Source: Biscogniauxia marginata (lineage: Eukaryota > Ascomycota > Sordariomycetes > Xylariales > Xylariaceae). Taken from it: a DNA stretch of 64,000 nucleotides. Position numbers and translations under genes: made by a program. The stretch's first letter is position 1; each line of letters opens with the position of its first letter. Below, one piece after another: positions 1 to 10,229 of this stretch. Below the pieces are notes generated by a model. That model saw only the letters and a program-made list of their open reading frames with translations, was not told the origin of the DNA and did not search any database. The DNA is taken from the NCBI GenBank assembly GCA_022695795.1, contig MU404180.1, positions 1 through 64,000 on the forward strand, read 5' to 3'.

Positions 1-106
1 TCCCCCAGTTCACCGCCTCCGAGCCCACCCACCCCCCCCGCCCCTCCCTCACCCGTCGGCTCCTCCGCTGGGTGGCGGGCGGTGGGGGGGGGGGGGGGGC
101 CGCCAT
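1..106. other. GC-rich left edge, possible end of an unseen gene
   Basis: The first 106 bases are far more GC-rich than the AT-rich DNA that follows, as seen at gene edges elsewhere in this window. On the minus strand an ATG at 106-104 opens a frame that stays open to position 1 and would encode a Met-Ala-Ala start followed by a proline run and then Gly-rich sequence. On the plus strand a frame is also open from base 1 and could be the tail of an exon. Low complexity and the 106-base length prevent a choice. It could equally be a GC-rich promoter island. Confidence 0.25.
84..99 (+). repeat. Poly-G run of 16
   Basis: Sixteen consecutive G residues inside the GC-rich edge segment. Such a run can form a G-quadruplex and is also a common place for sequencing length errors, so any reading frame crossing it is unreliable. 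Confidence 0.9.
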
Positions 107-1030
107 ACTTAAGGTTAGTAACTTAATGTTAGTACTTACAGGTGCATTAGGTACATGTAGGTATGTATGATACCTATTCTAACCTAGGTAATGTTCTGTA
201 CGACACCCTAGACCAAAGCAACCTGCAACCCCTCATTGGCAGCTAGGGCAAAGATTTCACATTAAATGTCAGTGCTTCAGGAGGGAGGGACAACACATTG
301 AAGAATGCTAGACAGGTATGAAGGGGGGATGACGGAAGAGTTTTTTTCTTCTTCTATCGCATAGGCATTCTATGACCAACAAACGGGAAATGGGAAATGA
401 GCAGAAGTTACGGTGTGGAATATTGGCTGGCAAACTCTAAGTAACATCTCTTGACAACCCGTCTGTCTATCTACCACCATGTTATAAGCACGTGTTGTTT
501 ACAGATGTAAAGACGATAAAACACAGACTAAACGTATTCGCTTAAAGAAGATAGATGTAAGAAATGTCACGACAAGCCTTTTTCATTATTTAATACGTTT
601 TATGAACTATTCTATTTTTCTGTTTGTCTTTTTAATTCTCCGAGAGAAATGCACGGTAATAATAGACCGAAATGGAAAGCGAGGGAAAAAAGAAGAAAGG
701 AAAAAAAAAAGGAAAAAAAGGAACCATCTGACACAAGCGGGATTCCGATATGAGCGAGGTTTGGAAATGACAATGTGTATTATACCTAACGCTATCTAGG
801 ACAGAAGCAGTCAACGTGGCTGGACGCTCGTCTTCCTTGATTCAAAACTAACCGCCCATACGACCATGATCCATGGAAGAACGCGTACCAAACGTGGCTA
901 TGCAAAAACATGCCGGAGGTACGTACATGTAAGTAATTAAAAAAGCAAAATAATACCCTCTCTAGCGGCTACCACCTTAGATCTTGCAACAAGAGGAAGA
1001 CCTGTTTTCGGTTTCCCTTTTCCCTTGTCC

Positions 1031-1058
1031 CTTTTGGCTTTTGGCTTTTAGCTTTTGG
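1031..1058 (+). repeat. Heptamer tandem repeat CTTTTGG x4
   Basis: Four adjacent copies of a 7-mer: CTTTTGG, CTTTTGG, CTTTTAG, CTTTTGG. The third carries one change. No function is evident. Confidence 0.85.
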
Positions 1059-2080
1059 CACGGTCACTGTGGACCAGATAGGATATGGCAATAACAAGAA
1101 TAACGACAACAACAACTCGTATCGTTGCAGACGCATTACATACCTAACCTGGCCTGCTGGGCATGTTTTTGTTTTTTTTTACTATTAATAAACTGCTCTG
1201 TTACGGGAGACAACAGTTCAGGATAGAAAACACAGGGCGAATCAAAAAGCAGAAAAGAAATCAAGAAACTGGGCGAGACAAAAGATGGTCCAAGCAAGCC
1301 ATACACATACATATATGTACATGCATTGCAACACACACACAACACAGACACATTGAATGAACACTGCGGTGGCGGTCGAGGGATTCATTCGCTGATTAAG
1401 CGGCCGGGGATAGGCAAGAAAGAAGAAATATGGAATTCGTCATGCGGCGTGCCATTGGCAAAGGAACCCGGGTACCTTCATGTTACCTGCTTTGCCTGCC
1501 TATGTTCTTCTTCTCTCAGAGCCCGAGTTACATAGTCGTTAAGTGCGTGTTCCTCACTTGATTGAAACAAGCATGTCGATTATGTAGGTATATACATACG
1601 AATCAGGATGACACGCGATTCCAATGATCTGCAATCGTCTCGTCTCAACCCGCTGCAAGTCTCAATTCGCAGTTCGATTGGCAACCTCGGGAAAGTCGTG
1701 TACTTGCATAAATGATATATTCATGACGCGACGAAGACAGACATGAGGTACGGATACGGCGCGTATGCACATATATGGAGCAACTGTACATGTAGGTATA
1801 CAAACTATTGTTATATGAAGCTTACATGTAAGACTTGTTCGTCGCCCCCAGCAAGTATGTATAGGTAATAGCAACTAAAAAAGTTGGCCGACAACTATAA
1901 TTCATAGACAATCTAACTAACTATATGTACTGGAGGTATACAAAATACATGTACCTAATTGATCTCATGCAACTTGGGAGAGACCAGGGAATGTTAACTA
2001 CATATACCATAGATAGGTATATACATGTTAAGAGCCATTTAGGTATATGTATAGATATTGTAGGTATTTGCGTATTTTCC

Positions 2081-2102
2081 CTCTCTCTCTCTCTCTCTCT
2101 CT
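2081..2102 (+). repeat. (CT)11 microsatellite
   Basis: Eleven uninterrupted CT units about 600 bp upstream of the KH gene start, in the distal promoter. Confidence 0.9.
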
Positions 2103-2190
2103 AGGTATTAGCTTTTTAGCACTGGGCCGCCCGCTGACTACCCCAATCTTTTTTTGGCTAAGTTTGTCCCATCCCACTGATCGTGCCACC

Positions 2191-2217
2191 AAGTCAAATC
2201 AAGTCAAATCAAGTCAA
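2191..2217 (+). repeat. Decamer tandem repeat AAGTCAAATC x2.7
   Basis: Two full copies and one partial copy of AAGTCAAATC, immediately adjacent, in the promoter region of the KH gene. Confidence 0.85.
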
Positions 2218-2700
2218 CCCGGCATGGAAGCGCGCTAAGCCCTCTATAGCCTACTGCACGACAATTGAGTTAGTGCCAGGGCTCTTAGACCCCCCCGTCC
2301 GCCCTCCTCATTTGCTGGCTTGACAGCTGCTGACTGCATCTTAGACAACCGGCCAGTGCTCTCTGCCATTTCCATTCGACACCAAAGCACACACATACAC
2401 CTCAACTCCATCCGTTCCTCTCTCCGTCCATCACATCCACTCTGCTTTCATTTCTCCTCTCCTCACCATTTTCAACCTCCCCACCACCAGCAGTTGTAGA
2501 GGTGCTATCTTTGCAGCAGAAAAAGAAAGGTAGAGAACATCCCACATCCCATTTTTTTCGTTCTCTCCCTTCGTTATTCTCTTTTCTTTTTCCTTTTTTC
2601 CCCTTCTCTTCTTCTAGTTATCCTTCCTTTAGTTTTCTGGCCGCTCGAGATACCCCCGGTCCCCTCCCCGAGTCCCCCAACTCCCCCCTCCCAATTCACC

Positions 2701-5700
2701 ATGCAAAAGCTCGCCAACATGGGCATGCGTCACTGGAGCGACCGCATCCAGAGCCCTAGCTTTGGCATGTCGTCGCGCCCGAACATGTCTATGACTGCCA
2801 TAAACCCTCATCAGAAGACCGGAGCTCCGGGAGCTCCCCCTCTTAATTCCTCGCCAGCCGCCGATTCCACTATCCACTTCGCTTTCAACGTCCCCTTCGC
2901 CTCTGATCTCGCGGGCCCCAACACCGAGGAGATCCTACATGCAACCGGTGACGCCGTCCTGAAATGGACCCATCCCGGTGACGCCCCCGACGACGTGCCC
3001 GTTTACGAACTACCCATCCACGCCCAGAACCTCGCCAACCTGCGAAACCTATGCAGAGAGCTCACAAAGGGCCCTTTGCCGATCGAGGCTCACGTCATCT
3101 CAACTAGTCCGAAGCATGTCAAGGGACAGGTCACCACCGTGTGTCTCTCTGGCTCTCCAGAACTGGTTCATAAGAGCCGCGAGACTATCTTGAGCGGCAC
3201 GCCTTTGGCGCTGGTATGCATACTCTCTAGCCTTGTGCAAAATTGTGACCGACTGTTTTTAACTAAATTGGAAACTGTAGAGATGCGCTACTGTCGACGT
3301 TGACTATGGATTGATCGTCGATTCCCAGGCCGGCACCCTAAAGAAGGAGGTTATTGATGCTCTTACCACGTTTTCGACCTTCTGTGGTGCAGATATATTC
3401 GTTCTAGGCCCAAAGCTTACCCCCACGATCGACGGCCTCAACGGCGACGTCGAGGTGATTAGAGATCAGAGGTGGAGATTTGCCATCTACGGTGATATCG
3501 AGTCTACTGAGCATGCCAAGACCCAGATTCTCATCTTCATCGACAAACTGGTGCGCTTGATCCTGTGACAACTGCAAAGGCATTGCTAACGTTGAGTCCA
3601 GCTCGGGCGAGAACTTGACTTGATGCGTGTCGAGAGCACGTTGCACCCCATGGTATGTGGTCGTTCACGAAAGAACATAAAATTGATCGAGTCGGCAACA
3701 AACACTGCCATCTACTTTCCGCCTTTTGCTCAGCTTCATCAATATTGCCCGCCGAATGCCAGCCGTCGGAATCCGGACGAAATCTTCATCACTGGCGAGA
3801 ATCCCCAGGGCATCGAACTGGCAAAGCGTAAAATACATGAGCTAGTGAACCGGACAAAACTGTTTGTCAAAGACGGCGTAGTGTCTGCCCCCAAACTCGA
3901 TAGTATTTTGCTTAGCCGGATGGACAAGGTTCGCAAGATTATGGAGAGCAATGGTACCTACATCATGTTTCCGCCGCTGGCTACTCAACGCAACATGATT
4001 CGTGTTCAAGGTGTCGAAGGACTTCAAATTGAGCGTAGTATGAAGGAAATTATGTCCCTTGTAGGTTGCCCGCCCATCCTTTACGGAGTAATAAGCGCTG
4101 ACTCGAAGTTCAGGCTGGCCAATTCTACTTTGCGTCTTGGTGGATTCAGCCAAATGGGGCGTCTCAGATCCCAAACCTTCAGGATATCCGCGTTATGCTG
4201 GGCGACATTTGTGCAAATTCCGATGCGGACCTTTCTTTCGACAAGTCGACCTTTACGCTCACCGGGTCCGACGATGCCGTCAAATCGGCCCTAATGGTAC
4301 TATCACAGATCAAGTTTGTGAACCAATCCCCGCACCAGATTCGTGTCAAGATCGAGCTTGCCAATGAGCACAAGGAGTTTGTCTCGGGCAAGAAGAACGG
4401 CAAGATTAACAAGATCATGACGCAAAGTACGTCCTTTTTTTAATACCCGTATCTGATATAGCAAACTAACAGCATCCCAGGCAATGTCCAGATCATCTTT
4501 GACAGCTTCCGAGAGTACAATTTCGACATTGATGTCATCGCCCCGACGTACGACTCGATGAAGCAAGGCATGACGCTTGTTGAACAGGAGATGCCTGCTT
4601 CTATCTCGTTCCATGTTCCTGACCAGTATCACAAACGAATCATCGGAATTGGTGGGCAACACATCCAACGTATCATGAAGAAGCACTCCGTCTTCGTCAA
4701 ATTTTCGAATGCTATGGATCGAGGTAAGATGTCGATAATGCTTATGCTGATGCGAGAAGTGCATTGTGTTAACATACGGAATAGGTGGTATGGGCCGCGA
4801 AGATGATGATGTTAAGGTTGACAACGTCATCTGCCGGACTCCGGCCCGAAATGCTCAGAACCTCGAGCTTGTCAAGTCAGAGATTTTAGACATGGTGGAC
4901 AGGGCTGTAAGACTCCTTTCTCATACTAAATCAGATAAGAAAAAAATACCCTAACAAAGAAGCAGCATTCCGAGTTCACCTCCCAAGTTGTTCACGTCGA
5001 CCGCTTGTACCACCGACAACTCATTGGCCGCTTACAAGAGATAGATGAGTTAGAGAAGAAGTGGAACTGCAAGATTGTCTTCCCCAGCACAGAGCAGGCA
5101 AGCGATGAGGTAACGGTTACTGGACCCGAGTGGCAGGTGCCACAATGTGCCGATGAGTTCTTGGTAAGAATAATTCCGACTTCAACGAAAAACGAAGATA
5201 CTAATGCCTTGTTCAGGGTATGGTCCCAGAAACCCATGAGCTGGTTCTGACTCGAACTCCATCCTTGGTCAAATTTGTCGAATCTCCCGAGTTCGTTAAC
5301 GAGCTTATTTCGAAACTCAAGACCCAGCACGAGGTGACACTTGAGGTACACGAAAACCCCGAGGAGAAGACGGATGATGGGGAACGTACCCTGACTCTAC
5401 TCTGGAAGCTTACCCGCAACAACGCTGGCGGCCTGCGTGATGCAATCGAATTCCTTATGCAGAAATGTGCTGCGTCCAGTGTCAATATCACTGTCGTCAA
5501 GGGTGCTATTCCTCGCCCCAAGTCGGACTCGTTCGAGGACTCGCTGCAGTACTTTGATTCGAAACTGCTGCAACATGCGCCTGTCAGTACAGATTCGCCC
5601 ACGAAGCCAGCCTTTGGCGAGGAGATGTCGCAGCAACGAAGCACAACGCTGTTCGACAAACTTCGCAAGCCATCTCAACTGCTCTCTTCGCTCGACCGCA

Positions 5701-6035
5701 GAAAGAACAGCTCGCACTCGATGAACACGTTCTTTAAAGGCTCGAACAACGTGTCCAAGTCGTCATTGATCTCGATCGAGTCGACTCGCAGCTTCAATGC
5801 TGACCGCAACCCCTGGAACGATAGCGGGGTCAATCTTCCAGATGACGATAGCAGCCACTGGTCGAACCGGCACTTCGGCAACGGATTCGACCACAAACTG
5901 GCTCCCAACAGCATGGCCCATGGCGGCGACGTGACGCCGCGCCACGGCACACGGGCGTCGGGCGACAGTGGGCGACCATCGACATCGCATTCCACCAATT
6001 CAGGATACCCCGGTCCAATCGGACCTTTTCGTTAG
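2701..6035 (+). CDS. KH-domain RNA-binding protein (978 aa, 8 exons)
   Basis: Multi-KH protein, probably a cytoplasmic mRNA-binding regulator; no orthologue is named with confidence. Exons: 2701-3213, 3281-3550, 3602-4060, 4114-4426, 4481-4723, 4785-4906, 4966-5163, 5217-6035. All seven introns are GT-AG, 51-67 nt, and joining them keeps one frame of 979 codons including the stop. The clearest KH fold is near residues 560-640, with the loop KRIIGIGGQHIQRIM (GIGG, about 574-577) followed by a beta strand. Degenerate KH units precede it (HPMVCGRSRKNIKLIE near 275; SGKKNGKINKIM near 505) and follow it (HRQLIGRLQEIDELEKKW near 655), lacking a perfect GxxG loop. The last 200 residues are Ser/Asn-rich, Gly/Pro-rich at the end, and probably disordered. 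The first Met after the CT-rich leader was taken as start. Vigilin/Scp160 or BicC-like relationship is inference. Confidence 0.86.
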
Positions 6036-7690
6036 ATTCCGTCTTTTAGATGCTCTACGTGCAATACCCCCGGCTGGATATACCCTGGCGTACAAATACC
6101 CCCGGTCCTCTGATCATGCATCGGTCGGTTCTGTTTATCCCTTTTCAACTTTTGAGACTTCTTTTTCTTTCTTTCTTTCTTTCCCTTTCCTTTTCCTGGT
6201 CTCGTTTGACATGTTTGATCTCGTTCGATTTTGATCGTTTTCCTATTTTCGATTCCCCAAGGGCAGTCGGATGCTGCTTCGCACACGATTTCGCTTGATG
6301 CTATACGGCACAGATATGATACCACGAGCTGCGTTATAAAAGCAGCAACGGCGTTGCAGATGGAGCGGGCGGATGTCGTCACAAGATACCACAAAAAAGC
6401 GCAGAAAAGAGTGATAAACAGGCGACGAAAAACCATAGTGATTGTTTGCTTATTATTTTCGGTTTATTTTCTTTTTCCTTTCCTCCTCTCCTATAAACGG
6501 CGTCGGTTCTTACAAAGGGTCTGGGTTGCAATTGTCGTTATCTTTCCGTTGTATCTCGAGCGTCTTTCGGATATCCTATACATCTACGATTAGCAAGCGG
6601 GAAAGAGGATACAAAAACACGAGGAGAAATGTGTGTGGCCTTAAGAGATTGGGCATTGGATCGGGCAGAGGGGAGACTAGGCAGTCGGACAGCACGAGGG
6701 ACGAGTGATGTTGTAGTTTATGAGCTACAAGTGTACTATAGCACAGACGAGATACAGGCAACTTGAATGATACCCTCTGGTTCGGACTAAAGCTTTTCCC
6801 CTTGTACTCTTTTGCTTTATGTCCCTCATATTATTATGCTGGGAATAGGTGGGGATAACTTAAGCAAGCAGCGGGCTGGGGACCTACTATGACGTTAGGG
6901 TGTGTGTTAGCCCTACTATCGGGCTCAACTCTAAGTTGACCAAGTCTACCTAGGGATTAGCATCCATAGTCTATGGCAAGGATGGCAGCAGTACTAAGAC
7001 GCCAGGTGACAGGTGGTAGTACATGTAGGTAAGATAAGGCAAGCTATCGGGTACGTACCTCTTACGTAGTCAGCTACCCACTCTGGCTGCCTTGCGAGGT
7101 ACCAGGTACCAGTTACCTACCTCCACATATCATACGTCGGTTGCCACTACATACATTTACCTGTATCTCACAATGTTAGTCAGTAGGCGTAACTATTTTC
7201 TGTGGTCAAAAAGCTCACAGCAGGTACGTTGGTGTTTTATTCCTTTCCCGTGACAACTTTTCTACACACCTACCTGTAAGGTTCTCAATTGTTCTCTTCC
7301 CCTCTTCCGATTTCCTTTTTTCCACACGACACACTAGTAGCCATCGTCTGGACACCAAGGCACGACGGGGAGAAAGAAAAATGATACTTTACTTGACCCG
7401 GAGCCTAAACTAAACCCAACCCACTCGACAGGATTTATTTCACATTATCGCCAGTCAACGCCAACGACGCCCACCATCGTTGTTTTGTCTTCGGGCTGCC
7501 GTCATCGGCACTGCAACCCACCCCCGGCGGCCGTCACAGCGCACAATCACATCTCGCTGCAAGTGATCGATCAGGGTTATCATCCGTCTGCACCCCGCCT
7601 TTTACCTTTCACACCAACTTTTTTTCCTCTCGCAAGGGAAGGGGAAGGGGGAAAAGCAGAAACACGTAGCCAATCACGCGGCCGCCCGCC
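6036..7690. other. Intergenic: 3' region of KH gene and promoter of GNAT gene
   Basis: The first 600 bp are TC/TTC-rich and AT-rich and are likely the KH 3' UTR and downstream flank. From 6840 to 7200 the DNA is dense in TACCTA/TAGGTA words. From about 7230 on there are pyrimidine-rich tracts (CCTCTTCC, CCTTTTTTCC) leading into the GC-rich leader of the acetyltransferase gene. Open frames here (the longest starts near 7485 and overlaps the next gene's start) look like shadows. Confidence 0.6.
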
Positions 7691-8902
7691 ATGCCCGCAC
7701 CGCCTAAAAGGGCTACCACCAAGGAGGAGGACCAGGACCAGGTGCCGTCGACGTCGGCGGCGGCCGACGCGGCAAGGTCCGGCGCCGAGAACGCCATCGA
7801 CGACACCGAGTACCTCTCGGACGACCTGGCCAATGCCAACCAGATCATCAGCAACGACCGCCGACGCCGCCAGAGCCAGCTGCACGCCGGAATCCAGGGC
7901 GTGCTACCCTTCCCCTGGTCCCCCCTCCTCCGTCCGATGACCATCTCGGACATCGAAAGCTGCATCGCGCTAGAGAACGCCGCCTTCCCCAATCCCGCCC
8001 ACCGCTGCTCGAGAGATAAGGTGAGTGAGTAGTTGCTTGTTTCGCCCCATGTTTCACCGCATCTCACCTCCATCACGTGTCCCGGGGCTCCTTGCTTATT
8101 TCAAGATGGGACGGTTTTGCTTTATCTCGTTTGTTTCAAGGGCCCGGCACATCATTTCGTATATCGACGGGATGAATTCACCAACCCCCCTGCCCATTCC
8201 CTGCCTTACTAATTTGACATGTACAATGCAGTTCGAGTACCGCCTCACGGTCTGCCCCGAGCTGAGCATGGGCATCTTCTGTACCGTCCCCGGCAATGCC
8301 AAGGACTTCGAGATCGACACCCTTCGCACGGCCAAGCCGGTAGAGACCGGTCGCAACAACGGTGCCGTCAGCGTCCTACTAGCCCATGTCGTTTCGACAA
8401 GGTCCACTGAGGACGTCATCACCGACAACGCTATGGACTACCCCCGTGATTTCAAGACAAACCGACGGAACACCTCACACCTCGGCCACCAGGAGTTCGG
8501 TCGCACAATCTGCATTCACTCCCTTGCCGTCGACCCGAAGCTGCAGGGATGCGGCATGGGAAAGCTGATCCTCAAGGCGTTTTTGCAGCAGGTCAAGAAC
8601 TCAGCTCTAGCAAGCCGCGTCTCGCTCATCTGTCAGGAGGTATGTATATTGCCAACGCAGATATCTCACCTGACATGCATTAGTTCTGACCTGTAAGTAG
8701 TATTTAGTGGATTACTATATCCGATTCGGCTTCGAGCACTTGGGGCCAAGCAAAGCTGCCTTTGGAGGAGGTGGTTGGCACGATATGGTAATCACCCCCC
8801 TTTCTCTCCATAATTGATGCTTCAATCGTCTCATTGAAATGGTTGGCCTAACGGAGTATGCAGACGATCCAGATACCAAAAAGAAAGACACCGGACTGCT
8901 AG
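7691..8902 (+). CDS. GNAT-family N-acetyltransferase, arylalkylamine/polyamine type (287 aa, 4 exons)
   Basis: Predicted acetyl-CoA-dependent N-acetyltransferase of the AANAT-like branch of GNAT, which includes yeast polyamine acetyltransferase Paa1; the substrate is not readable from sequence. Exons: 7691-8020, 8232-8639, 8701-8787, 8864-8902; introns of 211, 61 and 76 nt are GT-AG. The acetyl-CoA-binding motif A is IHSLAVDPKLQGCGMGKLIL at residues 205-224 (Q-x-x-G-x-G/A form). It is followed by QEYLVDYYIRFGFEHLGPS, the typical motif B helix with the C-terminal Tyr-rich strand, and GGGGWHDM at 268-275. The Lys/Asp/Ser-rich first 75 residues look disordered and are longer than in Paa1. The final exon adds only 12 residues and is the least certain part: its CTAAC branch and CAG acceptor are good, but an alternative end is possible. 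Confidence 0.85.
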
Positions 8903-10229
8903 CCTCGTTCCGAACTGGTCCTTGTAGTAGGAATAGGTACACCGAGCTGGTCTTACGACATACAACGACCAAAAAAAGACCCCCTTAGGAAAAAACTTTA
9001 CTGTGCACATTTACAAACGAGCTTTTTCCCCTCCCAATGCAATATCCCAACACAACAAGGCCGGCACCTTTCTTCTTTTCCTCAGTTGTGTATTACTTGT
9101 ACAGGAGTTAAGAATTGTCCGTGTCAAAATTATTGACGTACAGCTCAGTTTTTTTTTCCATCTCCTTCTTCATATTCATTCATTCACTCGCTCGGCATCG
9201 TATTCAACCTCCTATCCTCTACCCTCTATCTTCCCTATCCCACAAGGGAGGACATGTGAATAGATGGATATATGTTCTGTTCTATTCCATCCTGTTCTGG
9301 TCAACACTCAATCGACCGGTTGGTTGGTCGGTCGAATATGAAAGGGGGGCTGAGGAGGGTAAGGAGGGGGTTTCTTTCTCCTTTTTTTTTTTTCCTTCTT
9401 CCGCTCGTGGCGCATAGAACATGGATAAACATAAACGGGATGGAGTCCCATGGAATCATGCATACATACACACACGCATTACGATAGATTTAAGAGGAAA
9501 CGAGATACATAGAGAGAGACATAGAGAGTGAGAGGGTAAACACAAGGCTGCATTGCATTATATTACATACGTTACATGCTGCATACGGATAAGGGGTAGA
9601 GAGATGGAAGGGGGGAAAGGGGAGTTAGTTGGGTCCGATTTCTTTTATAGAAAACATAGTTTTTTCCCCCTTTGTTCTTCACTCAAAGTCTCATGTTTTA
9701 TGCACGAAACGGAACGGGAACAGATGAAGCGCTTTTTGTGTTAGTAACATACGAGTATAGTATATCCTCTTGCTTATTATCTATCTACTTCCGTCTGTGA
9801 TATGATATGATATGGTGTGTTTCTTGGTGCACAGGCTTTCAAAATGATTTGATGATAGTTTATAATCATGCTACTCATATGTAGTTCCCATAATAGATAA
9901 GTTAGTGCAAGGGTTAAGCGGAGGGTAGGGAAGGAGGGGGGGGGGGGGGTTATGATCATTTCGAACGGCGGCCTACGGGCCTGGAAAGGACCAACGAGGG
10001 GCACGACGCAGGTTCTTAAGTACTATCTCTCTCTTACTGGATCAGAATCGTGTTGATGGTTGTATCTCTATACGTAGAAACTCGTATGAAAATAGGTAGT
10101 AGGTACCCGAATTCCCTCCGGAACGCCATTGGTAACAGCTCATCTCCCCATTTTCCTGAGGCGAGCAGCGGCAGCAGCAGCAGAAGCGAAACAACATAAC
10201 CCATCCCCTATTCCATATCCCCATCTCAT
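8903..10229. other. Intergenic between convergent GNAT and NOG1 genes
   Basis: Contains the 3' flanks of two convergent genes. It is rich in TTTCTT/CTTC tracts, short purine runs, and a 14-G run at 9936-9949. Small frames of 60-100 codons are low-complexity. No gene or RNA gene recognised. Confidence 0.6.
9936..9949 (+). repeat. Poly-G run of 14
   Basis: Fourteen consecutive G residues, C run on the minus strand, about 300 bp downstream of the NOG1 stop codon. Confidence 0.9.

Larger units (their letters stand above)
107..2700. other. Intergenic region and promoter/leader of the KH gene
   Basis: No coding frame longer than about 85 codons is seen and none resembles a protein. The left part is AT-rich with many TAGGTA/TACATG words. 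From about 2340 to 2690 the plus strand becomes strongly pyrimidine-rich (CT and TTC runs), typical of fungal core promoters and 5' leaders, and ends at the ATG of the KH gene. Short tandem repeats at 1031-1058, 2081-2102 and 2191-2217 are listed separately. Confidence 0.7.
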
